A stretch of DNA of 64,000 nucleotides from Lachnospiraceae bacterium (GTDB lineage: Bacteria; Bacillota; Clostridia; Lachnospirales; Lachnospiraceae), in NCBI GenBank assembly GCA_017521605.1, contig JAFXCD010000020.1:1-64000 (forward strand), read 5' to 3'. Made by a program: the position numbers and the translations under genes. Below the pieces are notes generated by a model, which was not told the DNA's origin, did no database searches, and worked only from the letters and a program-made list of their open reading frames with translations. Of the stretch, positions 1-9,175 are shown piece after piece (the stretch's first letter is position 1; every line of letters starts with the position of its first letter).

Positions 1-126
1 ACGATGGCTCATCTCCATAACCGACATGCCGGTTCCTCTGTAATCCATCATTTCTTCTGCAGCTTCTTTTAACACTTCTTCAGGTAAAACTGCGGGACCT
101 GCTGAAAAATTGTACACTCTAGACAC
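1..126 (-). CDS. serC: Phosphoserine aminotransferase, N-terminal part (cut by window edge)
   Basis: Only the first 42 codons lie in the window. The start is read as GTG at 124-126, preceded by a strong ribosome binding site (AAGGAGGA, about 5 nt upstream). The encoded N-terminus contains [12 protein letters not shown] and later [16 protein letters not shown], the classic opening of SerC, a PLP-dependent enzyme that converts 3-phosphohydroxypyruvate to phosphoserine in serine biosynthesis. A sigma-A promoter lies at 186-214. The active-site lysine region is outside the window, so integrity cannot be judged. Confidence 0.93.
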   Translation of the reverse strand, partial: MSRVYNFSAGPAVLPEEVLKEAAEEMMDYRGTGMSVMEMSHR

Positions 127-185
127 AATTCTTTCCTCCTTAATATTTTCTTTCGCTTATTTGTTAAAAAAATAACTTAATCCAC

Positions 186-214
186 ATTGTAAACCCATTT
201 TTCACTTTAGTCAA
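186..214 (-). promoter_or_regulatory. Sigma-A promoter for serC
   Basis: On the minus strand TTGACT (209-214) and TACAAT (186-191) are separated by 17 bp, about 60 nt upstream of the serC GTG. Confidence 0.75.
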
Positions 215-232
215 CTACATTATTAAACTTTT

Positions 233-1630
233 TTAATAAAACATAATAACAGGCGTCCCTATTTCATATTCTTCATATATGGTTGGCATTATCTCCGGTG
301 GAATATTCACACATCCATGAGAACCATTGGTCAAGTAAATATCTCCCCCAAATTCCTTTCTCCAGTCAGCATCATGTAAGCCGATGCTTCCTTTAACAGG
401 CATCCAGTAATCAACAGGTGTTGCATATCCGGGGCCACGCAGTACACGCTTCTTTTGTTTGGCATATACGAAATTTATACCTTCCGGTGTATTCCACTTC
501 CGCTTCATATTACCGGTTACAATATCTGTTTCCAGTAATAATTCTCCCTCTTTATAAGCGTATAATTTTTGATTGCCCATATCCACTTCTATGTATGTAT
601 TTCCAATATCATTCTTACCTCTTACATATCCCTCCTGATGATAAGCCGGTATATGTACCTCCTTGACTCTACCGGCAAAAGCATTCTTTAAATATTCTTT
701 TTCTGCATTTGTGTCAATCTCCGTACCATAAGTTATATATTGGACTGTTACCGTTTCACCTCTGGTAGCATTAAATGTAAGTGTAGAATCACAGGTATTA
801 TATTCTGCAGCAAGTTCATCCACAAAAGCCTCAATTCCTTTTGTATCTACTTGAAAATTACCCTTTTCATCCATCCAGAAGTTTCCACTCCCATCCAATA
901 ACACAAAATAACTGGTCTTTTCCTTCGTAAGTGCTATTTGCTCATCACCCATATCATATATGATTCCACAATCCAAAAACTTCTGCAGCTTATCCCATAG
1001 TTTTCGGGTTTCTTCCTGTTCCGGAGTTGGTTCTATATCCAAATATGCACCGCTTTTTGTCATTTCTACAGTGTATTCACCGTTCTTAAAAGAAGTATTT
1101 ACATATTCTGCCAGTAATTCAGGTTGCAAAACTTGATATAGATTATCAAAAAGTTCATAACCCTGCTCACCCATTACAATCTTAACCTGCAAAGACTCAG
1201 GAACTTCTTTTTGAACAAGTTTCAAATCTCTAACCTGTTGTTTCAATGCCTCTTCATTCCAGGTTTGTACCGGAAGTATCTGTATATCTTTCCTTTTTAA
1301 TACGTACAATGGCCACTTCCATACATTCTGATTTTTCTTCTGTGCCCGCAGACTCTCCTCATAATCTACATGATATGACATCCCAGTCATATTGATTACT
1401 TCCCTATCCCCATTTGGACTTATTATGGTAATAAACGGAGCCTTTGTTTGTAACAAAAGCTCCGTATTTACCTCTTCCACGGTTTTTCCGGTACAATAAA
1501 TACCATTAATCCACGTGTTCACCATAAAAACATCTTTATAGAAATAAACAATTGCCAGATAGCCTCCCAGACAAATCAACAAAAACACCAAAAAGATACG
1601 TCTTAGCAGCTTTATCAATCTTTGCCCCAT
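233..1630 (-). CDS. L,D-transpeptidase (YkuD domain) with N-terminal membrane anchor
   Basis: 465 residues. One N-terminal membrane segment (about residues 11-32) anchors the protein with the rest outside the cell. A long middle part resembles the YoaR-like putative peptidoglycan-binding domain, and the C-terminal about 130 residues form the YkuD catalytic domain with the signature SHGCVN; the nucleophilic Cys is near residue 440 and a conserved His near 419. The family makes 3-3 cross-links in peptidoglycan or attaches proteins to it. It begins 13 nt after the ilvB stop, so it may be co-transcribed with ilvB although the functions are unrelated. No clear terminator follows its stop codon. 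Confidence 0.88.
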   Translation of the reverse strand: MGQRLIKLLRRIFLVFLLICLGGYLAIVYFYKDVFMVNTWINGIYCTGKTVEEVNTELLLQTKAPFITIISPNGDREVINMTGMSYHVDYEESLRAQKKNQNVWKWPLYVLKRKDIQILPVQTWNEEALKQQVRDLKLVQKEVPESLQVKIVMGEQGYELFDNLYQVLQPELLAEYVNTSFKNGEYTVEMTKSGAYLDIEPTPEQEETRKLWDKLQKFLDCGIIYDMGDEQIALTKEKTSYFVLLDGSGNFWMDEKGNFQVDTKGIEAFVDELAAEYNTCDSTLTFNATRGETVTVQYITYGTEIDTNAEKEYLKNAFAGRVKEVHIPAYHQEGYVRGKNDIGNTYIEVDMGNQKLYAYKEGELLLETDIVTGNMKRKWNTPEGINFVYAKQKKRVLRGPGYATPVDYWMPVKGSIGLHDADWRKEFGGDIYLTNGSHGCVNIPPEIMPTIYEEYEIGTPVIMFY

Positions 1631-1643
1631 ATATGTACCTGTT

Positions 1644-3323
1644 TTATTCCTTATTCTTCAAATCATCTCCATCAAACACTTCACTGATTGGTGCACCTGC
1701 CGGAACCATAGGAAATACCTTGTCATCCTCAGGAATCATACATTCGATAAGAACAGGACATTTCAAGCTGATAGCCTTCTCTATAGCAGGTCCCACCTCT
1801 TCTTTTTGGGTTACACGAATAGCTTCACAGCCAAGTCCTTCTGCCACTTTACAGAAATCCACCTTATCATTCAGTACAGTCTGTGAATATCTCTTACCAT
1901 AAAATAAGGTCTGCCACTGACGCACCATGCCAAGTACATGATTATTAATAACCACTTGGATAATAGGTATATTATAGCGGCTGGCAGTAGCCAGTTCATT
2001 CATATTCATACGGAAACATCCGTCACCTGCAATATTGATACAAATCTTATCCGGCTGACCCACCTGGGCACCAATACAAGCTCCCAATCCGTATCCCATA
2101 GTTCCCAGACCACCTGAAGAAAGGAAGGTACGGGGTTCAGTATACTTATAATACTGCGCAGCCCACATCTGATGCTGTCCTACATCAGTAGTAATTATGG
2201 CCTTGCCTTCTGTTACTCTGTCAATCTCTTGGATAACATAAGGTCCTGATAACGCGCCATCCTCATATTTCATAGGGAATTTTGTCTTTAATTCCTGAAT
2301 CTTTCTCATCCATTCGTTATGTTCCTGTTGTTCCAGCTTGCTGTTTAAAACTTTAAGAACCAGCTTCAAATCACCGATAAGTGCCGCATCCACACGGATA
2401 TTCTTATTGATTTCCGCAGCATCCACATCAATCTGAATGATTTTAGCATCCTCAGCAAATTTCTTAGGATTACCGGTAACACGGTCTGAGAAACGTGCAC
2501 CTAATGCAATCAATAAATCACAATCACTTACACCCAAGTTGGAGGCCTTAGTACCATGCATACCAATCATACCGGTATATCTGTCACTCTTTCCATTGAA
2601 AGCACCTTTACCCATAAGAGTATCACAAACCGGTGCATCAATTAATTCTGTGAACTCTGCCACTTCCTTCTCCGCACCTGAGATTACAGCTCCACCGCCC
2701 AGATAAACAAAAGGTTTCTTTGCTTTCTTAATCAGCTTGATTACCTTCTCCATATCCTCTTCTGTGTACTTAACAGGCTTTTCTACCACCTTCTTCTCCA
2801 CAGGAGTATATTCACAGACAGCGGCGGTTACATCCTTTGTAATATCCACCAAAACTGGTCCCGGTCTTCCGCTTTTTGCAATGTAAAAAGCTTTACGAAT
2901 AGTATCTGCCAAGTCAGCAACATTTTTAACAATATATCCATGCTTGGTAATTGGCATAGTTACACCGGCTATATCCACCTCTTGAAAGGTATCCTTACCC
3001 AACAAGGGAAGATTAACATTTGCAGTAATTGCTACCATGGGAACAGAGTCCATATAAGCGGTAGCAATACCGGTAACAAGATTAGTTGCCCCCGGACCAC
3101 TGGTTGCCATACATACACCAACTTTACCTGTGGCACGAGCATAACCATCTGCTGCATGCGCAGCACCCTGCTCATGGGATGTTAAAATATGATTAATTTC
3201 ATCACTGTGTTTGTAAAGAGCATCATAGATATTCAGAATAGTTCCACCCGGATAACCAAAAACAGTATCCACGCCCTGCTCTTTGAGACATTCTACAACA
3301 ATCTCTGCACCTGTTAATTGCAT
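1644..3323 (-). CDS. ilvB: Acetolactate synthase, large (catalytic) subunit
   Basis: 559 residues, usual family length. It condenses two pyruvates (or pyruvate and 2-oxobutyrate), the first common step of valine, leucine and isoleucine synthesis. Visible signatures are the N-terminal TPP-binding glutamate in [16 protein letters not shown] (residues about 49-64) and the C-terminal TPP/Mg motif GDGCFRMN with a downstream Asn. It lies 30 nt after ilvD and forms an operon with it. No small regulatory subunit (ilvN) is beside it; the next gene is an L,D-transpeptidase, so the regulatory subunit must be elsewhere or absent. Confidence 0.95.
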   Translation of the reverse strand: MQLTGAEIVVECLKEQGVDTVFGYPGGTILNIYDALYKHSDEINHILTSHEQGAAHAADGYARATGKVGVCMATSGPGATNLVTGIATAYMDSVPMVAITANVNLPLLGKDTFQEVDIAGVTMPITKHGYIVKNVADLADTIRKAFYIAKSGRPGPVLVDITKDVTAAVCEYTPVEKKVVEKPVKYTEEDMEKVIKLIKKAKKPFVYLGGGAVISGAEKEVAEFTELIDAPVCDTLMGKGAFNGKSDRYTGMIGMHGTKASNLGVSDCDLLIALGARFSDRVTGNPKKFAEDAKIIQIDVDAAEINKNIRVDAALIGDLKLVLKVLNSKLEQQEHNEWMRKIQELKTKFPMKYEDGALSGPYVIQEIDRVTEGKAIITTDVGQHQMWAAQYYKYTEPRTFLSSGGLGTMGYGLGACIGAQVGQPDKICINIAGDGCFRMNMNELATASRYNIPIIQVVINNHVLGMVRQWQTLFYGKRYSQTVLNDKVDFCKVAEGLGCEAIRVTQKEEVGPAIEKAISLKCPVLIECMIPEDDKVFPMVPAGAPISEVFDGDDLKNKE

Positions 3324-3353
3324 AATTTCCTCTTTCTGTCAGTTAATGACTCT

Positions 3354-5015
3354 TTATTTAATCTCTAAAACAGCACCCTTGTTACCACTGGTAACCAGTT
3401 CACGGTAACGAGCCAAATATCCGCTTACTTCCTTCAGATTCGGTTTCCAATTTGCCTTTCTTTCCGCCAGTTCTTCCTCAGAAACCAGCATATCCAGCTT
3501 GTTCTCAGGAATATTAATGCGAATAATATCCCCTTCCTGTACTAATGCAATAGGACCACCTACTGCTGCTTCGGGTGAAACATGTCCGATGGATGCACCA
3601 CGGGACGCGCCTGAGAAACGACCATCTGTAATAAGTGCTACGCTGGAGCCCAGGCCCATACCTGCAATAGCAGAGGTAGGGTTCAGCATTTCTCTCATAC
3701 CGGGTCCACCCTTAGGTCCTTCGTTACGGATTACTACTACATCGCCTGCCACAATTTTGCCACCCTTAATAGCCGCAATGGCATCCTCTTCACATTCAAA
3801 CACTCTCGCAGGACCTTCATGTACCATCATTTCAGCCACTACTGCTGAACGTTTTACTACACCACCGTCAGGCGCCAGGTTACCCTTTAATACGGCAATA
3901 CCGCCGGTTTCAGAATAAGGATTCTCCACAGGTCGAATAACCTCAGGATTCTTATTGGTACAGTTCTTAATATTTTCACCAATAGTAGTACCATTGACTG
4001 TCATACAATCTAAGTTCAACAGCTTTTTCTTTGTCAGCTCATTCATCACAGCATAAACACCGCCAGCCTCATTCAAATCTTCCATATATGTAGGACCTGC
4101 CGGTGCCAGATGGCAAAGGTTAGGAGTCTTTGCAGACAAGTCATTGGCAATGTCTAAATTCAAATCTACACCAGCTTCCTTTGCAATAGCAGGAAGATGC
4201 AGCATAGAATTTGTAGAACATCCTAATGCCATATCCACTACCAGGGCATTCATAAATGCTTTTTCTGTCATAATGTCACGTGGCTTAATATCCTTTTCCA
4301 CCAGTTCCATAATCTTCATACCGGCATGCTTTGCCAGACGGATTCTTTCAGAATATACTGCCGGAATGGTACCATTACCCTTTAAGCCCATACCAATAGC
4401 TTCTGTTAAGCAGTTCATGGAATTTGCAGTATACATACCGGAGCAGGAACCACAGGAAGGACAAGCCTTCTCTTCAAATTCACAAAGCTTTTCCATAGTC
4501 ATAGTACCGGCAGCCACACTACCAACTGCCTCAAACATACTGGAAAGGCTGGTCTTATGTCCGTCAATACGACCTGCCAGCATAGGACCACCGGATACAA
4601 ATACGGTAGGAATGTTTAATCTGGCAGCAGCCATAAGTAAGCCGGGTACATTCTTATCACAGTTGGGTACGCATACCAAACCATCAAAACCATGTGCCAT
4701 GGTCATGCATTCTGTAGAGTCTGCAATCAAATCTCTGGTTACCAGGGAATACTTCATACCGGTGTGTCCCATAGCAATACCGTCACATACTGCAATAGCA
4801 GGGAATACAACAGGCATACCACCTGCCATAGCCACACCCATTTTTACTGCGTCTACGATTTTATCCAAATTCATATGACCGGGTACGATTTCATTGTAAG
4901 AGCTGACAATACCAATCATAGGGCGTCTTCTCTCTTCTTCTGTATAGCCCAGCGCATTAAACAAACTTCTGTGAGGTGCCTGTGCGGTACCCGTCTTCAC
5001 TGCGTCACTTCTCAT
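3354..5015 (-). CDS. ilvD: Dihydroxy-acid dehydratase
   Basis: 553 residues. It dehydrates 2,3-dihydroxy acids to 2-oxo acids in valine/isoleucine synthesis and carries an Fe-S cluster. Cluster ligands are visible in [16 protein letters not shown] and [17 protein letters not shown]. The reading frame stays open 65 codons further upstream, but ATG at 5015 was chosen because the family N-terminus (MRSDAVKTG) starts there and AAGAGGT precedes it. A roughly 300-nt structured leader precedes the gene, with its own promoter at 5314-5343. It sits between leuB and ilvB in a branched-chain amino acid operon. Confidence 0.95.
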   Translation of the reverse strand: MRSDAVKTGTAQAPHRSLFNALGYTEEERRRPMIGIVSSYNEIVPGHMNLDKIVDAVKMGVAMAGGMPVVFPAIAVCDGIAMGHTGMKYSLVTRDLIADSTECMTMAHGFDGLVCVPNCDKNVPGLLMAAARLNIPTVFVSGGPMLAGRIDGHKTSLSSMFEAVGSVAAGTMTMEKLCEFEEKACPSCGSCSGMYTANSMNCLTEAIGMGLKGNGTIPAVYSERIRLAKHAGMKIMELVEKDIKPRDIMTEKAFMNALVVDMALGCSTNSMLHLPAIAKEAGVDLNLDIANDLSAKTPNLCHLAPAGPTYMEDLNEAGGVYAVMNELTKKKLLNLDCMTVNGTTIGENIKNCTNKNPEVIRPVENPYSETGGIAVLKGNLAPDGGVVKRSAVVAEMMVHEGPARVFECEEDAIAAIKGGKIVAGDVVVIRNEGPKGGPGMREMLNPTSAIAGMGLGSSVALITDGRFSGASRGASIGHVSPEAAVGGPIALVQEGDIIRINIPENKLDMLVSEEELAERKANWKPNLKEVSGYLARYRELVTSGNKGAVLEIK

Positions 5016-5313
5016 ATTTACCTCTTTCCTCTTGTCCGGTAGGTTATGGTTATTTACGATTTTGTGACTATACCAGTCACTCACACACTGGATAAAAAAC
5101 TTTCTCCACAATATGTATGTCACTTGACGGACAGGTATGTCCGCCGGTGTCATACATATTGAGTCATCAGTTCTTTTATACAGTGCATTATGTGACAAGT
5201 ATAGCCCCAAAATTCACATATTCATCACAATCCATCGGAAAGATGTCTTATATTCGTTTCGTTTTGTTATATTGCCGTAATTAATTCAACAACGGTATAT
5301 ACACATCTGTTTC
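5016..5313 (-). promoter_or_regulatory. Long structured 5' leader of ilvD, possible attenuator of unknown type
   Basis: This 345-nt gap between leuB and ilvD holds no convincing gene. In the RNA sense it contains a long hairpin at 5109-5161: outer 11-bp arms CAATATGTATG/CATACATATTG and an inner CGGACA/TGTCCG stem with a 4-nt loop. A second perfect hairpin, GTGACT/AGTCAC with loop GGTAT, lies at about 5066-5082, and a run of six T follows the first. I see no T-box GGTGG core and no leader peptide rich in Ile, Val or Leu. Its regulatory role is inferred from length and folding only. Confidence 0.5.
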
Positions 5314-5343
5314 ATCATATCACACTTTGTAGGTATTTGTAAA
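5314..5343 (-). promoter_or_regulatory. Sigma-A promoter for ilvD-ilvB
   Basis: TTTACA (5338-5343) and TATGAT (5314-5319) on the minus strand with an 18-bp spacer, just after the leuB stop. It would start a transcript with a leader of about 290 nt. Confidence 0.65.
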
Positions 5344-5359
5344 CTTGTAAGAATAAGTT

Positions 5360-6442
5360 CTAGATGCGTTCTGCGATGAGGTTGCCCATCTTTGCACAGC
5401 CCACCTTTTCACAGCCTTCTGAGTAGATGTCTCCGGTACGGAAGCCATCTTCCAGCACTTTCTTTACTGCTGCTTCGATAGCGTCTGCTTCTTTATCCAA
5501 ATCAAAGCTGTATCGAAGCATCATTGCAGCACTGAGAATGGTTGCAATTGGATTCGCAATATCCTTGCCTGCAATATCCGGTGCAGAGCCATGACTGGGC
5601 TCATAAAGACCAAACTTAGTATCGTTTAAGCTGGCACTGGAAAGCATACCGATGGAACCGGTAACCATACTTGCTTCATCAGAAAGAATATCCCCAAACA
5701 TATTCTCTGTTAATATCACATCAAACTGTGCAGGATCCTTTACAAGCTGCATTGCACAGTTATCAACAAGCATGTGCTCCAAGGTGACTTCCGGATAGTC
5801 CTTTGCCACTTCATTTACAACTGCTCTCCAAAGTCTGGAACTATCCAGTACGTTTGCCTTGTCCACGCTGGTTACTTTTTTACGGCGCTTCATGGCAATA
5901 TCAAAACCACGGATGGCTATACGACGAATTTCATTCTCATCATATGTCAGGGTGTCAATAGCCTTTTTCACACCATTCTCTTCTACAGTCTTACGCTCGC
6001 CAAAGTACAAACCACCGGTAAGCTCTCTCATAATCATCATATCAAAACCGGCTTCACTGATTTCCTTCTTCAAAGGGCAGGCATCTGCAAGCTCAGGATA
6101 AAGGTATGCGGGACGTAAATTAGCGAAAAGATTCAATGCTTTACGAATCTTCAAAAGGCCTGCTTCCGGTCTCAAATTGGGAGGAAGCTGATACCATGGA
6201 GAAGTATTGGTATCACCACCAATGGAGCCCATCAGTACTGCGTCTGCCGCTTTTGCGGTTTCAATTGCTTCATCTGTCAAAGGTACGCCGTGCACATCAA
6301 TGGATGCACCACCCATTAAAATATCTGTATAGTTCATAGTGTGACCATATTTCTTCGCCACCTTATTCAAAACCTTTTTTGCTTCGTTCACTATCTCGGG
6401 ACCGATTCCGTCACCGGGAATGCATGTAATCTTCAATTCCAT
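5360..6442 (-). CDS. leuB: 3-isopropylmalate dehydrogenase
   Basis: 360 residues. It performs the NAD-dependent oxidative decarboxylation of 3-isopropylmalate in leucine synthesis. Family marks include the N-terminal GDGIGPEIV, the substrate-binding [11 protein letters not shown] with YxG pattern, the Mg-binding DNCAMQLV and GDILSDEAS, and the coenzyme-binding [13 protein letters not shown]. An in-frame ATG 21 nt further upstream has no ribosome binding site, whereas ATG 6442 has AGAGAGG 8 nt before it and begins the usual MELKIT. leuC and leuD are not in the window; ilvD and ilvB follow. Confidence 0.95.
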   Translation of the reverse strand: MELKITCIPGDGIGPEIVNEAKKVLNKVAKKYGHTMNYTDILMGGASIDVHGVPLTDEAIETAKAADAVLMGSIGGDTNTSPWYQLPPNLRPEAGLLKIRKALNLFANLRPAYLYPELADACPLKKEISEAGFDMMIMRELTGGLYFGERKTVEENGVKKAIDTLTYDENEIRRIAIRGFDIAMKRRKKVTSVDKANVLDSSRLWRAVVNEVAKDYPEVTLEHMLVDNCAMQLVKDPAQFDVILTENMFGDILSDEASMVTGSIGMLSSASLNDTKFGLYEPSHGSAPDIAGKDIANPIATILSAAMMLRYSFDLDKEADAIEAAVKKVLEDGFRTGDIYSEGCEKVGCAKMGNLIAERI

Positions 6443-6502
6443 ACTTCGTACCTCTCTGTTCATTTATTTTGTATGTAGCCTGTTGCTATTTTCATTTATG
6501 CT

Positions 6503-6531
6503 AGTGTAGCATGTTTAAAGGTATTCTTCAA
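6503..6531 (-). promoter_or_regulatory. Sigma-A promoter for leuB
   Basis: TTGAAG (6526-6531) and TACACT (6503-6508), spacer 17 bp, downstream of the preceding terminator. Confidence 0.65.
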
Positions 6532-6576
6532 ATACATATTTCTTATATTTGTTATAACCCCACGTTATATGAAATA

Positions 6577-6615
6577 AAAGCATGGTAGATTTCATTATAG
6601 TAACCATCATGCTTT
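6577..6615 (-). terminator. Rho-independent terminator after the 232-residue membrane protein gene
   Basis: Arms AAAGCATG/CATGCTTT (extended with a bulge) followed on the minus strand by TTTTATTT. Confidence 0.55.
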
Positions 6616-6621
6616 CATGTA

Positions 6622-7320
6622 TTACCCCATAGGTATGTTGGAACGTTGAAAATATTCTTCACTTTGCTGATAATGTTCTCTCATTTTTTTAACATATACT
6701 CTATCTGCTTTCCATACGGAATATCCCATAAATACAAGGGAAAATATCAATAATGAAATAAGAAAAGTCTTTACTGTTTTCATTTTTCTTTTGTTATCAA
6801 AAGTGATTATTTCAAAATGCTTTCCCACTGTGATACTGCCAATCCAGCTTATCAACCAAATAAACAGTAACAAAGTACCAATAACACTACACCCCTTAAG
6901 TCCATCCAGTATATTCCAATTATATGCCAAGTAGTATTTGAGCTCCAAATACTGAAGAAAAAATGCAATTTCAAGCAGAATCATAACTATAACCGTCATG
7001 GAAATATCCGGACACCCTTCCGCTCTTTTTCCTTTCGAATAAAACTTTTCTTCATAATATTGTTTTCGAAAATACACATAACGTTCTATGTACATATACC
7101 AAGTCATAAAAACCACAAGTGGCAGTAACCTCGAAATCAATATACAGATAAAGCTAACCGCATCATAATTTATTTTTCTATATAGATCAGGAAAAAACTT
7201 CAAAAACTCCAACCAAACAAATACAGAATCTGTAACCAGAAATGCAAGCGAAAACGTTAATGCCAGTAATAATAATATCTTAACTTCCATGGGTTTAAAC
7301 TTTTTTGCACTACTAAACAT
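6622..7320 (-). CDS. Integral membrane protein of unknown function
   Basis: 232 residues from ATG 7320, chosen because GGGAGGG lies 5 nt upstream; a 12-codon upstream extension lacks such a site. I do not recognise the family. About five hydrophobic segments are visible (roughly residues 14-33, 50-72, 105-125, 140-165, 190-208), with a basic loop after the second (YFRKQYYEEKFYSKGKR) and a charged C-terminal tail. It follows yajC on the same strand, separated by a probable terminator, so it is likely a separate unit. No catalytic motif is visible. Confidence 0.65.
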   Translation of the reverse strand: MFSSAKKFKPMEVKILLLLALTFSLAFLVTDSVFVWLEFLKFFPDLYRKINYDAVSFICILISRLLPLVVFMTWYMYIERYVYFRKQYYEEKFYSKGKRAEGCPDISMTVIVMILLEIAFFLQYLELKYYLAYNWNILDGLKGCSVIGTLLLFIWLISWIGSITVGKHFEIITFDNKRKMKTVKTFLISLLIFSLVFMGYSVWKADRVYVKKMREHYQQSEEYFQRSNIPMG

Positions 7321-7385
7321 CCATACCCTCCCTATAATATATGTACTTCCGTCCATATCAGCTCAATTTCATATTAAAATCAAAC

Positions 7386-7413
7386 AAGCGGCACATGTCA
7401 CCATGCACCGCTT
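7386..7413 (-). terminator. Probable terminator after yajC
   Basis: On the minus strand AAGCGG..CATG and CATG..CCGCTT form a hairpin with a 4-nt loop, followed by a weak T-rich tract (GTTTGATTTT). Confidence 0.5.
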
Positions 7414-7437
7414 TCCTTCAATACCATCTATAACCGC

Positions 7438-7749
7438 TTATACTTCCGGCTTCTCAATATTGGTAATTGCATTTCTCTGCATAGGGATACGACAGTTCTT
7501 ATTATTTCCGAATTCCACAATTACAGTATCATCATTGATATCAATTACCACGCCATAGAAACCAGCAGTTGTGAGAACATAGTCACCCACCTCTAACGAT
7601 GCCAGCATTGCAGCCATCTGCTTCTGTTTCTTGCTCTGCGGTCTGATAAAGAAGAACCATAAAGCAAAGAAAAACAAACCATAAACTATGATAATTCCTG
7701 TCAGACTCATACTCTGTGCCTGAGGGTCTGCTGTTAAAAATATACTCAT
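7438..7749 (-). CDS. yajC: YajC-type preprotein translocase accessory subunit
   Basis: 103 residues. YajC is a small membrane partner of SecDF in protein export. The protein has one membrane segment (about residues 15-36, ending in FFIRPQSKKQKQ, the family hallmark) followed by a cytosolic domain with LEVGDYVLTTAGFYGVV. ATG 7749 was chosen because AGGAGG lies 7 nt upstream; the open frame extends 16 codons further without support. It follows tgt, the classic tgt-yajC neighbourhood. Confidence 0.9.
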   Translation of the reverse strand: MSIFLTADPQAQSMSLTGIIIVYGLFFFALWFFFIRPQSKKQKQMAAMLASLEVGDYVLTTAGFYGVVIDINDDTVIVEFGNNKNCRIPMQRNAITNIEKPEV

Positions 7750-7908
7750 TATACTTCCTCCTAAACTTGTCTTTAAACACTGTACTATATCATACACAAC
7801 TTTTCCAAATCCTACAAGTGTTTTTCATAGAATTCATATTTTTTTTACAGTTACGCCATAACCTCTTCAAAACTCTTTACAAATAGCATATCTAAACTTT
7901 TGTTCATT

Positions 7909-9036
7909 CTAGTGGCGAAGCCATATTTCCAACTTTTGCTTCTTGTATGCAGTAAAACGACCTTCATCTAAAGCAGCCCTGATTTCTTCCATCATAGTAT
8001 TGTAGAAATATAGGTTATGGAGCACGCATAGGCGCATACCCAGCATTTCCTTTGCTTTTAACAGATGGCGAATATATGCTCTGGAATATCTTCTGCAAGC
8101 CGGACATCCACAACCTTCCTCAATAGGTCTGTTATCCAGCTCATACTTGGCATTAAACAAATTAATTTTACCATGATTGGTATAAACATGTCCATGGCGC
8201 CCATTACGGCTGGGATATACACAGTCGAAGAAATCCACACCGCGTTCTACCGCTTCTAAAATATTGGCTGGTGTACCTACACCCATCAGATAGGTAGGTT
8301 TATTCACAGGTAGATGTGGAACCACTTCATCCAGAACATAATACATTTCCTCATGGGATTCGCCTACTGCCAAACCACCTATTGCATAGCCATCCAAATC
8401 CATTTCACTAATGCGCTTAGCATGTTCAATTCGTATATCTGCAAATATTGCACCCTGATTGATACCAAACAAAAGCTGATTCTTGTTAATAGTATCCTCC
8501 AGACCATTTAGTCGATTCATCTCTCTATTACAACGCTCCAGCCATCTGGTGGTACGTTCAACAGAATCCTGCACATACTTTCTTTCCGCTTTACTGGGAG
8601 GACATTCATCAAAAGCCATGGCTATGGTAGAAGCAAGATTGGATTGAATCTGCATACTTTCTTCAGGACCCATGAAAATCTTTCGTCCATCAATATGAGA
8701 GTTAAAATACACACCCTCTTCTTTTATTTTTCGTAGTCCCGACAGGGAAAACACCTGAAATCCGCCGGAATCGGTCAGAATTGGTTTCTCCCATGACATG
8801 AATTTATGCAGACCACCTAATTGCTTTACTATTTTGTCTCCGGGACGCACATGCAGATGATAGGTATTGGAAAGCTGTACCTGTGTCTTAATTCCTTCCA
8901 AGTCCTCTGTTGATACTGCACCCTTTATAGCAGCCACTGTACCTACATTCATAAAAACCGGAGTCTGTATGGTACCATGTACAGTTTCAAATTCTGCTCT
9001 TTTAGCACGCCCTTCCTGCTTTAATACTTTGTACAT
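7909..9036 (-). CDS. tgt: tRNA-guanine transglycosylase
   Basis: 375 residues. It exchanges the wobble guanine of GUN-anticodon tRNAs for the queuosine precursor preQ1. The substrate-pocket motif GGFQVFSLSGLRKI, the catalytic-region segment CVYPSRNGRHG and the zinc-binding CxCxxC with a later His (CGCPACRRYSRAYIRHL) are all present. Ribosome binding site GGAGGAAA precedes the ATG. yajC follows about 160 nt downstream and is probably in the same transcription unit. Confidence 0.95.
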   Translation of the reverse strand: MYKVLKQEGRAKRAEFETVHGTIQTPVFMNVGTVAAIKGAVSTEDLEGIKTQVQLSNTYHLHVRPGDKIVKQLGGLHKFMSWEKPILTDSGGFQVFSLSGLRKIKEEGVYFNSHIDGRKIFMGPEESMQIQSNLASTIAMAFDECPPSKAERKYVQDSVERTTRWLERCNREMNRLNGLEDTINKNQLLFGINQGAIFADIRIEHAKRISEMDLDGYAIGGLAVGESHEEMYYVLDEVVPHLPVNKPTYLMGVGTPANILEAVERGVDFFDCVYPSRNGRHGHVYTNHGKINLFNAKYELDNRPIEEGCGCPACRRYSRAYIRHLLKAKEMLGMRLCVLHNLYFYNTMMEEIRAALDEGRFTAYKKQKLEIWLRH

Positions 9037-9097
9037 ATAATTTCCTCCACAGAAACGCAGGCTGCATCACCTACAATTTCCTAATGCTTCTCCTTAA

Positions 9098-9135
9098 AAG
9101 AACCTTCCGAATACAAGTTGTATGGGAAGGTTCTA
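9098..9135 (-). terminator. Rho-independent terminator after the GH31-GH43 operon
   Basis: A long hairpin on the minus strand: AGAACCTTCC/GGAAGGTTCT outer arms and an inner ATACAA/TTGTAT stem, followed by TTT. Confidence 0.75.
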
Positions 9136-9175
9136 GATTTATTATAGCTTATTTTCATAAAATCTCAAGAGAAAA

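Noticed and set aside
1552-1902. Plus-strand open frames opposite ilvB, ilvD, leuB and many other genes
   Set aside because: They mirror strongly coding minus-strand genes, lack ribosome binding sites and show no family motifs.
5016-5210. 65-codon extension of ilvD into its leader
   Set aside because: The extension crosses the hairpins, has no family similarity and no ribosome binding site, whereas ATG 5015 has one and begins the usual ilvD N-terminus.
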